Shown here piece by piece: positions 1 to 5,599 of a stretch of DNA of 5,710 nt. A program made the position numbers and the translations under genes. The DNA comes from Cyanobacteria bacterium UBA1186. GTDB taxonomy: Bacteria; Cyanobacteriota; Vampirovibrionia; Gastranaerophilales; Gastranaerophilaceae. The notes under the pieces were generated by a model. The model was not told the origin of the DNA. It saw only the letters and a list, made by a program, of their open reading frames with translations, and ran no database searches. Position 1 is the first letter of the stretch. The number at the start of each line of letters is the position of its first letter. Where the stretch lies: NCBI GenBank assembly GCA_002309875.1, contig DBYM01000066.1, positions 15,291-21,000 of the forward strand. The letters run 5' to 3'.

Positions 1-894
1 AGAATAATCGGTCGTGAAGGCAGAAATATAAGAACTCTAGAAACTCTTACGGGAGTTGACCTTATAATTGATGATACACCTGAAGCCGTTGTACTTTCGG
101 CTTTTGACCCCGTAAGACGTGAAATCGCAAAAGTGGCTCTTGAAAAACTTATTCAGGACGGAAGAATTCACCCCGTAAGAATTGAAGAAACCGTCGAAAA
201 ATCAAGAGAAGAAGTTGAACAGAAAATAATGAAAGAGGGTGAAAATGCAGCCGTAGAAATGGGCGTAATGGGGCTTAACAAAGAACTTATTAAAAACCTC
301 GGACGTCTTTATTACAGAACAAGTTACGGACAAAACGTATTAAAACACTCTCTTGAAGTAGGCCATATTGCAGGAATGTTAGCATCTGAATTGGGTGCAA
401 ACGTTGCAGTAGCAAAACGTGCCGGCTTACTTCACGATATAGGTAAAGCCGTTGACCAGACTCAGGAAGGAACACACATACAACTCGGTGTTGAACTTGC
501 GTCAAGATACGGTGAAAAGCCTGACGTTATACACGCAATAGAGGCTCACCACGACGACGTTACGGCTAATACCATTGAAGCAGTATTGGTTAAACTTGCT
601 GATGCAATATCCGCAGGCCGTCCAGGTGCACGCAGAGACACTCTTGAAATATATATCAAGAGACTTCAAAAAATTGAAGAAATCGTAAACGGATACGAAG
701 GAATTAAACAATCCTTCGCTGTTCAGGCAGGACGTGAAGTCAGAGTTATCGTTCAGTCAGAAATGTTCGACGATTTGGCATCACAAAAACTTGCCCGTGA
801 TATAGCGAAGAAAATTGAGGACGAACTTGATTATCCGGGACAAATAAAAGTAACGGTAGTTCGTGAATTCAGAACAACAGAAATTGCAAAATAA
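1..894 (+). CDS. rny: Ribonuclease Y, C-terminal part (5'-truncated by window edge)
   Basis: The frame is open from base 1 and ends at TAA 892-894, giving the last 297 residues of a protein that is usually about 510-520 aa. The missing part would be the N-terminal membrane anchor, the coiled coil and the start of the KH domain. The visible part opens inside the KH domain with the GREGRNIR loop (GxxG type, near base 10), followed by the conserved stretch around DDTPEAVVLSAFDPVRRE. The HD domain follows, with its first His in LKHSLEVGH and the metal-binding His-Asp in LLHDIGKAVD (about 430-460), and then EAHHDD. The end, VTVVREFRTTEIAK, is typical of the family. RNase Y is a membrane-attached endoribonuclease that starts mRNA decay. 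It leads an operon-like block with a YmdB-type gene 10 bp downstream, a pairing known from other bacteria. An ATG at 133 is internal and is not a start. Confidence 0.97.
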   Translation, partial: RIIGREGRNIRTLETLTGVDLIIDDTPEAVVLSAFDPVRREIAKVALEKLIQDGRIHPVRIEETVEKSREEVEQKIMKEGENAAVEMGVMGLNKELIKNLGRLYYRTSYGQNVLKHSLEVGHIAGMLASELGANVAVAKRAGLLHDIGKAVDQTQEGTHIQLGVELASRYGEKPDVIHAIEAHHDDVTANTIEAVLVKLADAISAGRPGARRDTLEIYIKRLQKIEEIVNGYEGIKQSFAVQAGREVRVIVQSEMFDDLASQKLARDIAKKIEDELDYPGQIKVTVVREFRTTEIAK

Positions 895-904
895 AGTAAA
901 TAAA

Positions 905-1750
905 ATGGAACTTATAAAAATACTATTCTTAGGAGACATAACGGGAAGGCAAGGCAGAAACGCTGTCAAAGCCTTCCTTGCATCTTCTGAGAATAAGTAT
1001 GATTTTGTTATAGCAAATATAGAAAATGCCTCCCACGGATTCGGATTAACGAAAAAGAATTACGACGACCTGTTAATCTCCGGAATCAATTGTATGACTT
1101 CGGGAAACCATATTTGGGACAAAAAAGATATTTATGAATATATTGACGAGTCGCAGGAATTGGTAAGACCGATTAATTATCCGTCAGGGACACACGGCAA
1201 AGGCTCGCAAATATTCACCGTAAATGGCGAAAAGATTGGGGTAATAAACATCTTGGGACGTGTATTTATGCCTCCCATAGACTCTCCATGGCAAATCGCT
1301 TCAGATGAAATACAAAGACTTAAAGAAGAAGGCGTTAAACACATCTTTATAGATTTCCACGCCGAAGCAACAGCAGAGAAAATCTGTTTTGCAAAATATA
1401 TTGCAGAAGAATTTAATACTCAGCAAAACGCAATTGTAAAAGGCTTCTTCGGCACCCATACACATGTTCAGACCGCCGACGAACAAATTATAAACGGAAT
1501 GGCATATATTACCGATGCCGGTTTCTGCGGTGCAACAGACGGAGTTATCGGAATGGAGTTTACAACCTCACTTAAGAGATTATCAACAAGCCTGCCCGAA
1601 AGATATGAAGTTGCTCAAAGCAAAACTTCGCAAATAAACGGTGTTGAAGTTCTGATTAACGGAACAATGGCAACACAGATAAAAAGAATTAATTTGATTG
1701 TAGATAATAATGAATTTCAAAAGGAGGCAGCCATTGATACAGGCGGGTGA
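905..1750 (+). CDS. ymdB: YmdB/TIGR00282-family metallophosphoesterase (2',3'-cyclic nucleotide phosphodiesterase)
   Basis: This 281-aa protein has the calcineurin-like fold of the YmdB family. Candidate metal ligands, in order, are Asp11 (FLGDITGRQGR), Glu40-Asn41 (NIENASHGFG), Asn68-His69 (TSGNHIWD), His152 (DFHAEATAEK) and His185/His187 (GTHTHVQTAD). Studied members hydrolyse 2',3'-cyclic nucleotides, and B. subtilis YmdB affects RNase Y-dependent RNA levels, motility and biofilm. That role is known for the family and is only inferred here. The loop between His152 and the GTHTH motif looks a few residues longer than in the usual form. The start at ATG 905 puts the first beta strand (MELIKILFLGD) at the N terminus as expected; an in-frame GTG at 863 would add 14 non-homologous residues inside rny. 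No Shine-Dalgarno is visible in the A-rich 10-bp gap, so translation may depend on reinitiation after rny. Confidence 0.93.
   Translation: MELIKILFLGDITGRQGRNAVKAFLASSENKYDFVIANIENASHGFGLTKKNYDDLLISGINCMTSGNHIWDKKDIYEYIDESQELVRPINYPSGTHGKGSQIFTVNGEKIGVINILGRVFMPPIDSPWQIASDEIQRLKEEGVKHIFIDFHAEATAEKICFAKYIAEEFNTQQNAIVKGFFGTHTHVQTADEQIINGMAYITDAGFCGATDGVIGMEFTTSLKRLSTSLPERYEVAQSKTSQINGVEVLINGTMATQIKRINLIVDNNEFQKEAAIDTGG
1721..1727 (+). promoter_or_regulatory. Strong Shine-Dalgarno deciding the TTG start of the PHP gene
   Basis: The sequence AAGGAGG lies 6 nt before TTG 1734 and inside the last codons of the YmdB gene. It favours TTG 1734 over the upstream in-frame ATG 1710, which is preceded only by AT-rich sequence. 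Confidence 0.85.
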
Positions 1751-2621
1751 TACCGGTAAAAGCGGGCTAAAAGGCGATTACCATATCCATACATACTATT
1801 CGGACGGCGTTTTTTCTCCGGAAAAGATTGTTGACCTTGCTCTTGAAGCAGGTCTGCAGGCTATTGCGCTCACGGACCACGACAATGTGCTATCGCACAA
1901 AGTGGCACAGGATTACCTTAATACGAAAGATGTCAGCAACCTTAAACTGATTCAGGGTATTGAGGTTAATACTCTTTACAAGGAGTATGAAGTTCACATA
2001 TTAGGTTATTTCCCTGATATTAATAACAGTGATTTCAAGAATTTGCTTAAAACACAGCAACAGGCACGTATAAAACAGACAAAAGAAATTTTGGCACTTC
2101 TTAACAAAAAAGAAGGAATAAAGATTAATTTTGATGATGTTAAAAACATGGTTGCAGAAGGCGGCTCTATCGGACGTCCGCATATTGCCAAAGCCATAAC
2201 AAACGCAGGCGGGACAAGCAACGTTATGGAGGCATACAGCAAATATATTCACAGAGATTCACCTGTTTATGTAGAACGTAAAACGGTTTCTCCGTTCGAT
2301 GCAGTGGAGGTTATATATGATTCGGGCGGAATCCCCGTCATTGCGCACCCGTACGACATTGATATTGCGGAAAGTTTAATAAAAGAACTTATGAATTGCG
2401 GCTTGATGGGAATTGAAGCGTACCACCGCAAGCATTCTCCTGCAATTGTTGAATATTTTTCATCAATGGCGGAGAACTTAGGTCTTATAGTTACCGGAGG
2501 ATCTGACTTCCATGCTCCGAATATAATGAACGGTCAGATTATCCTCGGAAAAAACTTTATACCGGAATGGATATACGACCAACTCATTAACGCAAAAAAA
2601 CGGCTTGATTTAGCAGAATAA
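1734..2621 (+). CDS. PHP-domain phosphoesterase, TrpH/YciV (RNase AM)-like
   Basis: This 295-aa protein has the full set of PHP metal-binding motifs. They are His17/His19 with Asp24 (DYHIHTYYSDG), Asp48-His49-Asp50 (LTDHDN), Glu77 (GIEVN), His150 (GRPHIA), His205 (IAHPY), and Asp258/His260 (GGSDFHA). The length and the order of blocks, including AVEVIYDSGG before AHP, match the YciV/TrpH group. E. coli YciV in that group is a 5'-3' exoribonuclease and 3',5'-nucleoside bisphosphate phosphatase; the exact substrate here is not shown. The start is taken as TTG 1734 because AAGGAGG lies 6 nt upstream (1721-1727). The ATG at 1710 has no ribosome binding site and would add 8 residues. The chosen start overlaps the YmdB gene by 17 bp, which suggests translational coupling. 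The location after two RNA-turnover genes supports a role in RNA-fragment or nucleotide processing, as inference. Confidence 0.9.
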   Translation: MIQAGDTGKSGLKGDYHIHTYYSDGVFSPEKIVDLALEAGLQAIALTDHDNVLSHKVAQDYLNTKDVSNLKLIQGIEVNTLYKEYEVHILGYFPDINNSDFKNLLKTQQQARIKQTKEILALLNKKEGIKINFDDVKNMVAEGGSIGRPHIAKAITNAGGTSNVMEAYSKYIHRDSPVYVERKTVSPFDAVEVIYDSGGIPVIAHPYDIDIAESLIKELMNCGLMGIEAYHRKHSPAIVEYFSSMAENLGLIVTGGSDFHAPNIMNGQIILGKNFIPEWIYDQLINAKKRLDLAE

Positions 2622-2636
2622 CAGAGAGGTAATATT

Positions 2637-3215
2637 ATGAAAAAAGGGTTTACTATCGTAGAGGTTTCAATACTGTTTGTAATCTTCTTAATCGTCGCTT
2701 TCCTTGTTGCTCCGTTATCGCTTGACGACACAAGACAGGCAAAGAACACCTCCCGCTGGCGTGTTGTTCAGGAAGATTTTTCAAACATTTTCTATGCGAT
2801 AAATACCCAAAAGGGCGATTCCGATAAAAACTTTAAAGAAACTTTTGACGAAACCCTGAAAAACGACATTAAGGGAGAAGAAGCCCCTTATAAAATAACC
2901 TTTTTGAACGGAACGTACCCTAGTGATACCTACAAGTTTAATGACTACAAAATGACTTATTCCAATGCTATTGTAGCCTACAAAATATATGACAACCCCA
3001 CAGATAACATAAAAGGCGTTCTTATGTACGACGTAAACGGCAAGAATGGTCCGAATGTGTGGGGCAAAGATGTTTTCGGCCTGAATATTTACGATGATAA
3101 ATTTGAGCCCTTCTGCAAACAGGAATCAATCTCAAGACAGAAACAAGACTGCTCGAAAAACGGAACAGGTTTGTGCTGTTCAAACTATTATCTCGTAGGA
3201 GGACATTTTGACTAA
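2637..3215 (+). CDS. Type IV prepilin-like / pseudopilin-like protein
   Basis: This 192-aa protein begins with a class III signal peptide. It has a short basic leader MKKG and a predicted prepilin peptidase cleavage after Gly4. Mature residue 1 would be Phe, with the conserved Glu at +5 (Glu9), followed by a hydrophobic helix to about residue 27. The rest is a soluble domain with no clear match. It carries DVNGKNGPN (132-140) followed by WGKDVFG (142-148), a pattern found in many minor-pilin-like proteins that may be a metal-binding or structural loop. Four cysteines near the end (160, 172, 180, 181) could form disulfides. A Shine-Dalgarno GAGAGG (2624-2629) supports the ATG at 2637. The gene sits 15 bp after the PHP gene and overlaps the next gene by 8 bp, although its neighbours are cytosolic enzymes. 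The role, whether minor pilin, type II secretion pseudopilin or competence pilin, cannot be decided, and no assembly genes are in the window. Confidence 0.85.
   Translation: MKKGFTIVEVSILFVIFLIVAFLVAPLSLDDTRQAKNTSRWRVVQEDFSNIFYAINTQKGDSDKNFKETFDETLKNDIKGEEAPYKITFLNGTYPSDTYKFNDYKMTYSNAIVAYKIYDNPTDNIKGVLMYDVNGKNGPNVWGKDVFGLNIYDDKFEPFCKQESISRQKQDCSKNGTGLCCSNYYLVGGHFD
3197..3202 (+). promoter_or_regulatory. Shine-Dalgarno deciding the TTG start of the LOG-family gene
   Basis: A perfect AGGAGG lies 5 nt before TTG 3208 and inside the last codons of the prepilin gene. It supports a TTG start and coupled translation. Confidence 0.85.
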
Positions 3216-3795
3216 CGGGATTAAGAATATCAGTGTTTTTGCCTCTGCTGCAAACGATATAAGCGAAATTTATTATAAAGCAGCCGCAGAACTCGGGAAA
3301 ACTATTGCAGATAACGGATATGACATTGTATACGGGGGGAGCCACAGAGGGCTGATGTATGCCTGTGCAAAAGCGGTCAAAGATAATGGAGGGAAACTCT
3401 ATGCAGTTATGCCAGAAAAAATGGTAGATGCAGGTTTAGCAAACCCTGAGGACTGCGAAGAATTCCATATAACCGAAGGAATGAGGGAGAGGAAAGCAAA
3501 ACTCGACGAGATTTCTGACGCAGTTATTGCCCTCGCGGGAGGAATCGGTACTCTTGAAGAAATGTCCGAAATGATGGTGCAAAAACAACTCGGTTACAGC
3601 AACAAGCCGACAATTATCCTGAATACAAACGGATTTTACGACCATTTAATAGAATTTTTACATACAATGGAAGCGGAACGGTTTACGCACGGAAAAATAT
3701 CAGACATTGTCTATATAGCAGATACGGCACAAGATGCAATAGAATACATTAACAATTATGTTCCGCAAAGAGTATTCTCAAGACTTGATAAATAG
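3208..3795 (+). CDS. LOG-family (TIGR00730) Rossmann-fold nucleotide 5'-monophosphate phosphoribohydrolase
   Basis: This 195-aa protein has the length and motif order of the LONELY GUY family. It has an N-terminal strand (ISVFAS), the nucleotide-binding GGSHRGLM (43-50), the MRERK segment (92-96; Arg95 is the likely catalytic Arg) and AGGIGTLEE (110-118; Glu118 is the likely catalytic Glu). Members cleave the N-glycosidic bond of nucleoside monophosphates. Those acting on cytokinin ribotides make free cytokinin bases, while others may act on AMP or related nucleotides, so the substrate here is unknown. The family motif normally starts with Pro (PGGxGTxxE); here that residue is Ala110. The start is TTG 3208, fixed by an AGGAGG 5 nt upstream, and it overlaps the prepilin gene by 8 bp. 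The gene ends at TAG 3793-3795, directly against the stop codon of the convergent upp gene. No terminator is seen after it. Confidence 0.9.
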   Translation: MTNGIKNISVFASAANDISEIYYKAAAELGKTIADNGYDIVYGGSHRGLMYACAKAVKDNGGKLYAVMPEKMVDAGLANPEDCEEFHITEGMRERKAKLDEISDAVIALAGGIGTLEEMSEMMVQKQLGYSNKPTIILNTNGFYDHLIEFLHTMEAERFTHGKISDIVYIADTAQDAIEYINNYVPQRVFSRLDK

Positions 3796-4452
3796 TTATG
3801 TATTATAAATTCTGTCGCCCGCATCACCCATTCCCGGGACTATATACCCTCTGCTGTTCAGGTGCGAATCAACTGCAGCAACAATAATCTTAACGTTAGG
3901 AAACTCACCGAATACTGCTTCAATACCCTGAGGAGCGGAAATCATGCATACACAGCAAATATTCTCCTGCGGAATCCCTTTTTCCACATACACACGAATT
4001 GCCTCAATCAAAGAATTTCCTGTTGCGAGCATGGGATCAGTTATGTAAACATAATATTTTTCGGGATTATCAACGGGCATAGGCACTTTATTGTAGTACC
4101 AAACTGGTTTTAAGGTCTTTTCATCTCTGTACATACCGATATGTCTGATTGTCGCCTGAGGAAGTATATCTACCGCCTCGTCCGTAAAAATCAGCCCCGC
4201 TCTTAATATCGGAGATATTATTATTGTTATGTCGTTTGTAATGGTTTTTGTAACAAATTTAGTGAGTGGGGTTTCGACCTCCATATCCGTCTGCGGAAGG
4301 TTTTTGGTTGCTTCATACAAGAGAATTCTTGTAAGTTTCCTCGCCGCCAACCTCACTCCCTGAGTGTCTGTATCTTTGCTTCTTATAGTACACAAACTCT
4401 GATTAACTATAGGATTAGAAACAACCGTCAGGTTTTCAAACTTATTTTGCAT
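3796..4452 (-). CDS. upp: Uracil phosphoribosyltransferase
   Basis: This 218-aa protein is slightly longer than the usual 208-209 aa. It salvages uracil, joining it to PRPP to give UMP in the cytosol. The sequence shows the family blocks in order: SPILRAGL (80-87), IGMYRDE (105-111) followed by KPVWYYNKVP, the PRPP-binding loop DPMLATGNS (139-147), and the uracil-binding C terminus GYIVPGMGDAGDRIYNT (202-218). The usual PRPP loop reads DPMLATGGS or T; here the second Gly is Asn146. The start ATG overlaps the end of the MCE gene by 11 bp, and a GGTGA about 7 nt upstream may act as a weak ribosome binding site, so translation is probably coupled. The MCE/upp pairing is not a known functional pair. 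The stop codon abuts that of the convergent LOG gene. Confidence 0.97.
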   Translation of the reverse strand: MQNKFENLTVVSNPIVNQSLCTIRSKDTDTQGVRLAARKLTRILLYEATKNLPQTDMEVETPLTKFVTKTITNDITIIISPILRAGLIFTDEAVDILPQATIRHIGMYRDEKTLKPVWYYNKVPMPVDNPEKYYVYITDPMLATGNSLIEAIRVYVEKGIPQENICCVCMISAPQGIEAVFGEFPNVKIIVAAVDSHLNSRGYIVPGMGDAGDRIYNT

Positions 4453-5098
4453 CTCTCTTCACCAGTCCTTCTATACTTTTTCTCATTTCGTCCGCTTTTT
4501 GCGTTGTATCGTCCAAATACTTATCGGAATAATTTAAAAATGCCTCTATATCAGCCTTTTTAGAGCCGTCCTTCTTCAAATCCAAATCGAGTTTATTACT
4601 GAATGAAGAAGTTTGATATATTATAGAGCCTAGTTTTTTGTACATATCATTCAGCAGGCCCAAAGCATCATGAAGTCTTTTGGGCGGATTTACAGTGATT
4701 AACGGAACAGTATTGTCAATATATGTATCCTTATCGGGTAAATACAACTCCAAAGATTTAGAACCTGCCATACCGCTGAATTCGACCGTTACCTGAGTTC
4801 CCTGCGGGATATAAACATCGGGATTGGTCAAAATAAATTTTACGTACATTTCGTCTTTTGTAGGCTTGATTTTGGTAACATAGCCCACATCAACCCCCAT
4901 CATTCTGACAGGCGAGCCGACAATCAAACCGTCAACGTCCTGCAAATAAACATGATAGTCGTTTGTATCAAAACTTTCCCTGTGAATATAACTTATAGAG
5001 CAAACTGCCACAATTACAAAGATTATAATGAGCCAAAATAAAAGCTCACCGTAATGCGTTACATAAAATACATCATGCTCGTTCTTCTTATCACTCAT
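4442..5098 (-). CDS. Single-MCE-domain protein, MlaD-like, membrane-anchored
   Basis: This 218-aa protein has a short charged N terminus, one transmembrane helix (about 19-38) and one MCE domain (about 47-118). The domain carries the hallmark DVDGLIVGSPVRMMGVDVGYV-type block (54-74) and a later MAGSKSLELYLP strand. The C-terminal 80 residues or so look helical and charged, without a clear domain. MCE proteins form hexameric rings in the periplasmic space and bind lipids for ABC-type transport between membranes (Mla in Gram-negatives, TGD2 in plastids). This implies a diderm cell. The C-terminal region is shorter than in many cyanobacterial or actinobacterial MCE proteins. No permease or ATPase gene lies next to it, so partners must be elsewhere if it works in an Mla-type transporter. 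The start ATG at 5096-5098 has no Shine-Dalgarno and lies just downstream of a promoter. The gene ends inside the upp start region. Confidence 0.88.
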   Translation of the reverse strand: MSDKKNEHDVFYVTHYGELLFWLIIIFVIVAVCSISYIHRESFDTNDYHVYLQDVDGLIVGSPVRMMGVDVGYVTKIKPTKDEMYVKFILTNPDVYIPQGTQVTVEFSGMAGSKSLELYLPDKDTYIDNTVPLITVNPPKRLHDALGLLNDMYKKLGSIIYQTSSFSNKLDLDLKKDGSKKADIEAFLNYSDKYLDDTTQKADEMRKSIEGLVKRDAK

Positions 5099-5107
5099 AT
5101 CAGAGAT

Positions 5108-5137
5108 ATTATATTACAAATCACCGCCCGTTGCCAA
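5108..5137 (-). promoter_or_regulatory. Predicted sigma70-type promoter for the MCE-upp unit
   Basis: Read on the minus strand, TTGGCA (5137-5132, five of six to TTGACA) is followed by 18 nt and then a perfect TATAAT (5113-5108). Transcription would be expected to start about 5-8 nt later, near 5100-5103, only a few bases before the ATG at 5098. The promoter lies after the second terminator, so the MCE-upp unit appears separate from the rRNA operon. Confidence 0.65.
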
Positions 5138-5170
5138 TAAGTTAATATTTATTGTTTTATAAAGTCGTCC

Positions 5171-5210
5171 AACAAAGAAAAAAGAAACCAATCGTCCGAT
5201 TGATTTCTTT
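5171..5210 (-). terminator. Second intrinsic terminator downstream of the rRNA operon
   Basis: The arms 5181-5193 and 5198-5210 pair over 12 of 13 positions (one mismatch) around a 4-nt loop. On the minus strand the hairpin runs into TTTCTTTTTTCTTTG, a good T-rich tail. On the plus strand the following sequence is less T-rich, so the minus direction is favoured. It insulates the MCE promoter from rRNA transcription. Confidence 0.7.
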
Positions 5211-5221
5211 CTCTTATAAAA

Positions 5222-5236
5222 TAGATGTTGGCAGCG
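5222..5236 (-). repeat. Second copy of the 15-nt 5S rRNA 3'-end sequence (possible 5S relic)
   Basis: This copy is identical to 5386-5400, the sequence covering the 3' end of the 5S rRNA (minus strand CGCTGCCAACATCTA). Like the true copy, it is followed on the minus strand by an AT-rich stretch and a hairpin terminator. The bases at 5265-5272 (GCAAACAT) can pair with ATGTTGGC at 5225-5232 over 7 of 8 positions, which recalls a shortened 5S helix I. No full 5S sequence lies between, so this may be a decayed duplicate. Confidence 0.6.
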
Positions 5237-5331
5237 CGAGTGAGCAGAGTGCGAAGCAATTTTGGCAAACATTGTAAATGTGAAGACAAAATGCGTAGGC
5301 ACGTTTTACGCGAACGAAGCAAGAACACATC

Positions 5332-5386
5332 AAATTGAAAAGGCCTTGAACTAATTATCCAATTGAGTTCAAGGCCTTTGAAATTT
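5332..5386 (-). terminator. Main intrinsic terminator of the rRNA operon
   Basis: A perfect 14-bp inverted repeat (5339-5352 and 5366-5379, core AAGGCCTTGAACT) lies just after the 5S gene. With one bulged base it extends inward by AATT/AATT to a 4-nt loop, and outward by a further AT-rich 5-bp stem after a 2-base internal loop. On the minus strand the stem is followed by TTTTCAATTTG. Position and strength fit the end of the rRNA transcript. Confidence 0.85.
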
Positions 5387-5400
5387 AGATGTTGGCAGCG
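5386..5400 (-). repeat. First copy of the 15-nt 5S 3'-end repeat
   Basis: The sequence TAGATGTTGGCAGCG (plus-strand reading) occurs here at the true 5S 3' end and again, exactly, at 5222-5236. The spacing between copies is 164 bp. Confidence 0.8.
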
Positions 5401-5505
5401 TGCTATCTTTCCGGGCGGTGGCCCGCCAAGTATTTTCGCCTCTGTAGGTCTTTACGACTGTGTTCGGGATGGGAACAGGTGGTTTCCCTACGATTGGCCA
5501 CCAAC
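5391..5505 (-). rRNA. rrf: 5S ribosomal RNA
   Basis: The minus-strand sequence has the conserved 5S core CCCATCCCGAACACAG (plus-strand complement about 5459-5474) and a later TACTTGGCGGGCCACCGCCCGG segment. The ends GTTGGTGGC and GCTGCCAAC pair as helix I with two wobble pairs, giving about 115 nt; one more T-A pair could extend it to 5390-5506. It lies about 95 bp after the 23S gene in the same direction, and a strong hairpin terminator follows it. Confidence 0.95.
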
Positions 5506-5599
5506 AAACTTTTCGTTTGCTGATTGCTGATTATTTTCAGCTCCAGCTTATACGCTGAAGATTGCACAAGATATATCATCAAATAATAACTTAATTAGA
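5506..5599 (-). other. 23S-5S internal transcribed spacer, no tRNA
   Basis: This AT-rich spacer of about 95 bp holds no tRNA or other gene. It has a direct repeat GCTGATT GCTGATT (about 5519-5532) and a 6-bp inverted repeat TTCAGC/GCTGAA (5536-5541 with 5554-5559). A second small inverted repeat, CTTAAT/ATTAAG (5590-5595 with 5599-5604), lies at the 23S 3' end. These could be processing stems, but they are too short to be sure. Confidence 0.7.

Noticed and set aside
863..904. GTG at 863 as an upstream start for the YmdB gene
   Set aside because: It would add 14 residues inside the end of rny that do not fit the family N terminus, and the core fold starts at ATG 905.
1710..1733. ATG at 1710 as the start of the PHP gene
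   Set aside because: There is no Shine-Dalgarno before it, while TTG 1734 has an ideal AAGGAGG at 6 nt.
2001..2252. Two overlapping minus-strand frames inside the PHP gene
   Set aside because: Both are antisense to a well-conserved gene and look like compositional shadows, with no start signals.
4012..4038. Gly to Asn change in the upp PRPP loop (DPMLATGNS)
   Set aside because: The position is known to vary in phosphoribosyltransferases, and all other motifs are intact, so loss of function is not suggested.
3862..4113. Plus-strand open frame of 83 codons inside upp
   Set aside because: It lies wholly within the conserved upp gene on the other strand, and its translation has no recognisable domain.
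5114..5302. Minus-strand open frame of 62 codons between the rRNA terminator and the MCE gene
   Set aside because: It crosses the second terminator, the duplicated 5S tail and the MCE promoter. It has no ribosome binding site and low-complexity composition, so it is a chance frame.
5237..5330. Short repeats CGAAGCAA and small inverted repeats between the two terminators
   Set aside because: The 8-nt repeat and 5-bp stems are within chance expectation, and no spacer regularity suggests CRISPR or another array.
5506..5599. Possible tRNA in the 23S-5S spacer
   Set aside because: The spacer is short and AT-rich, with no cloverleaf and no TTCGAAT-like T loop.
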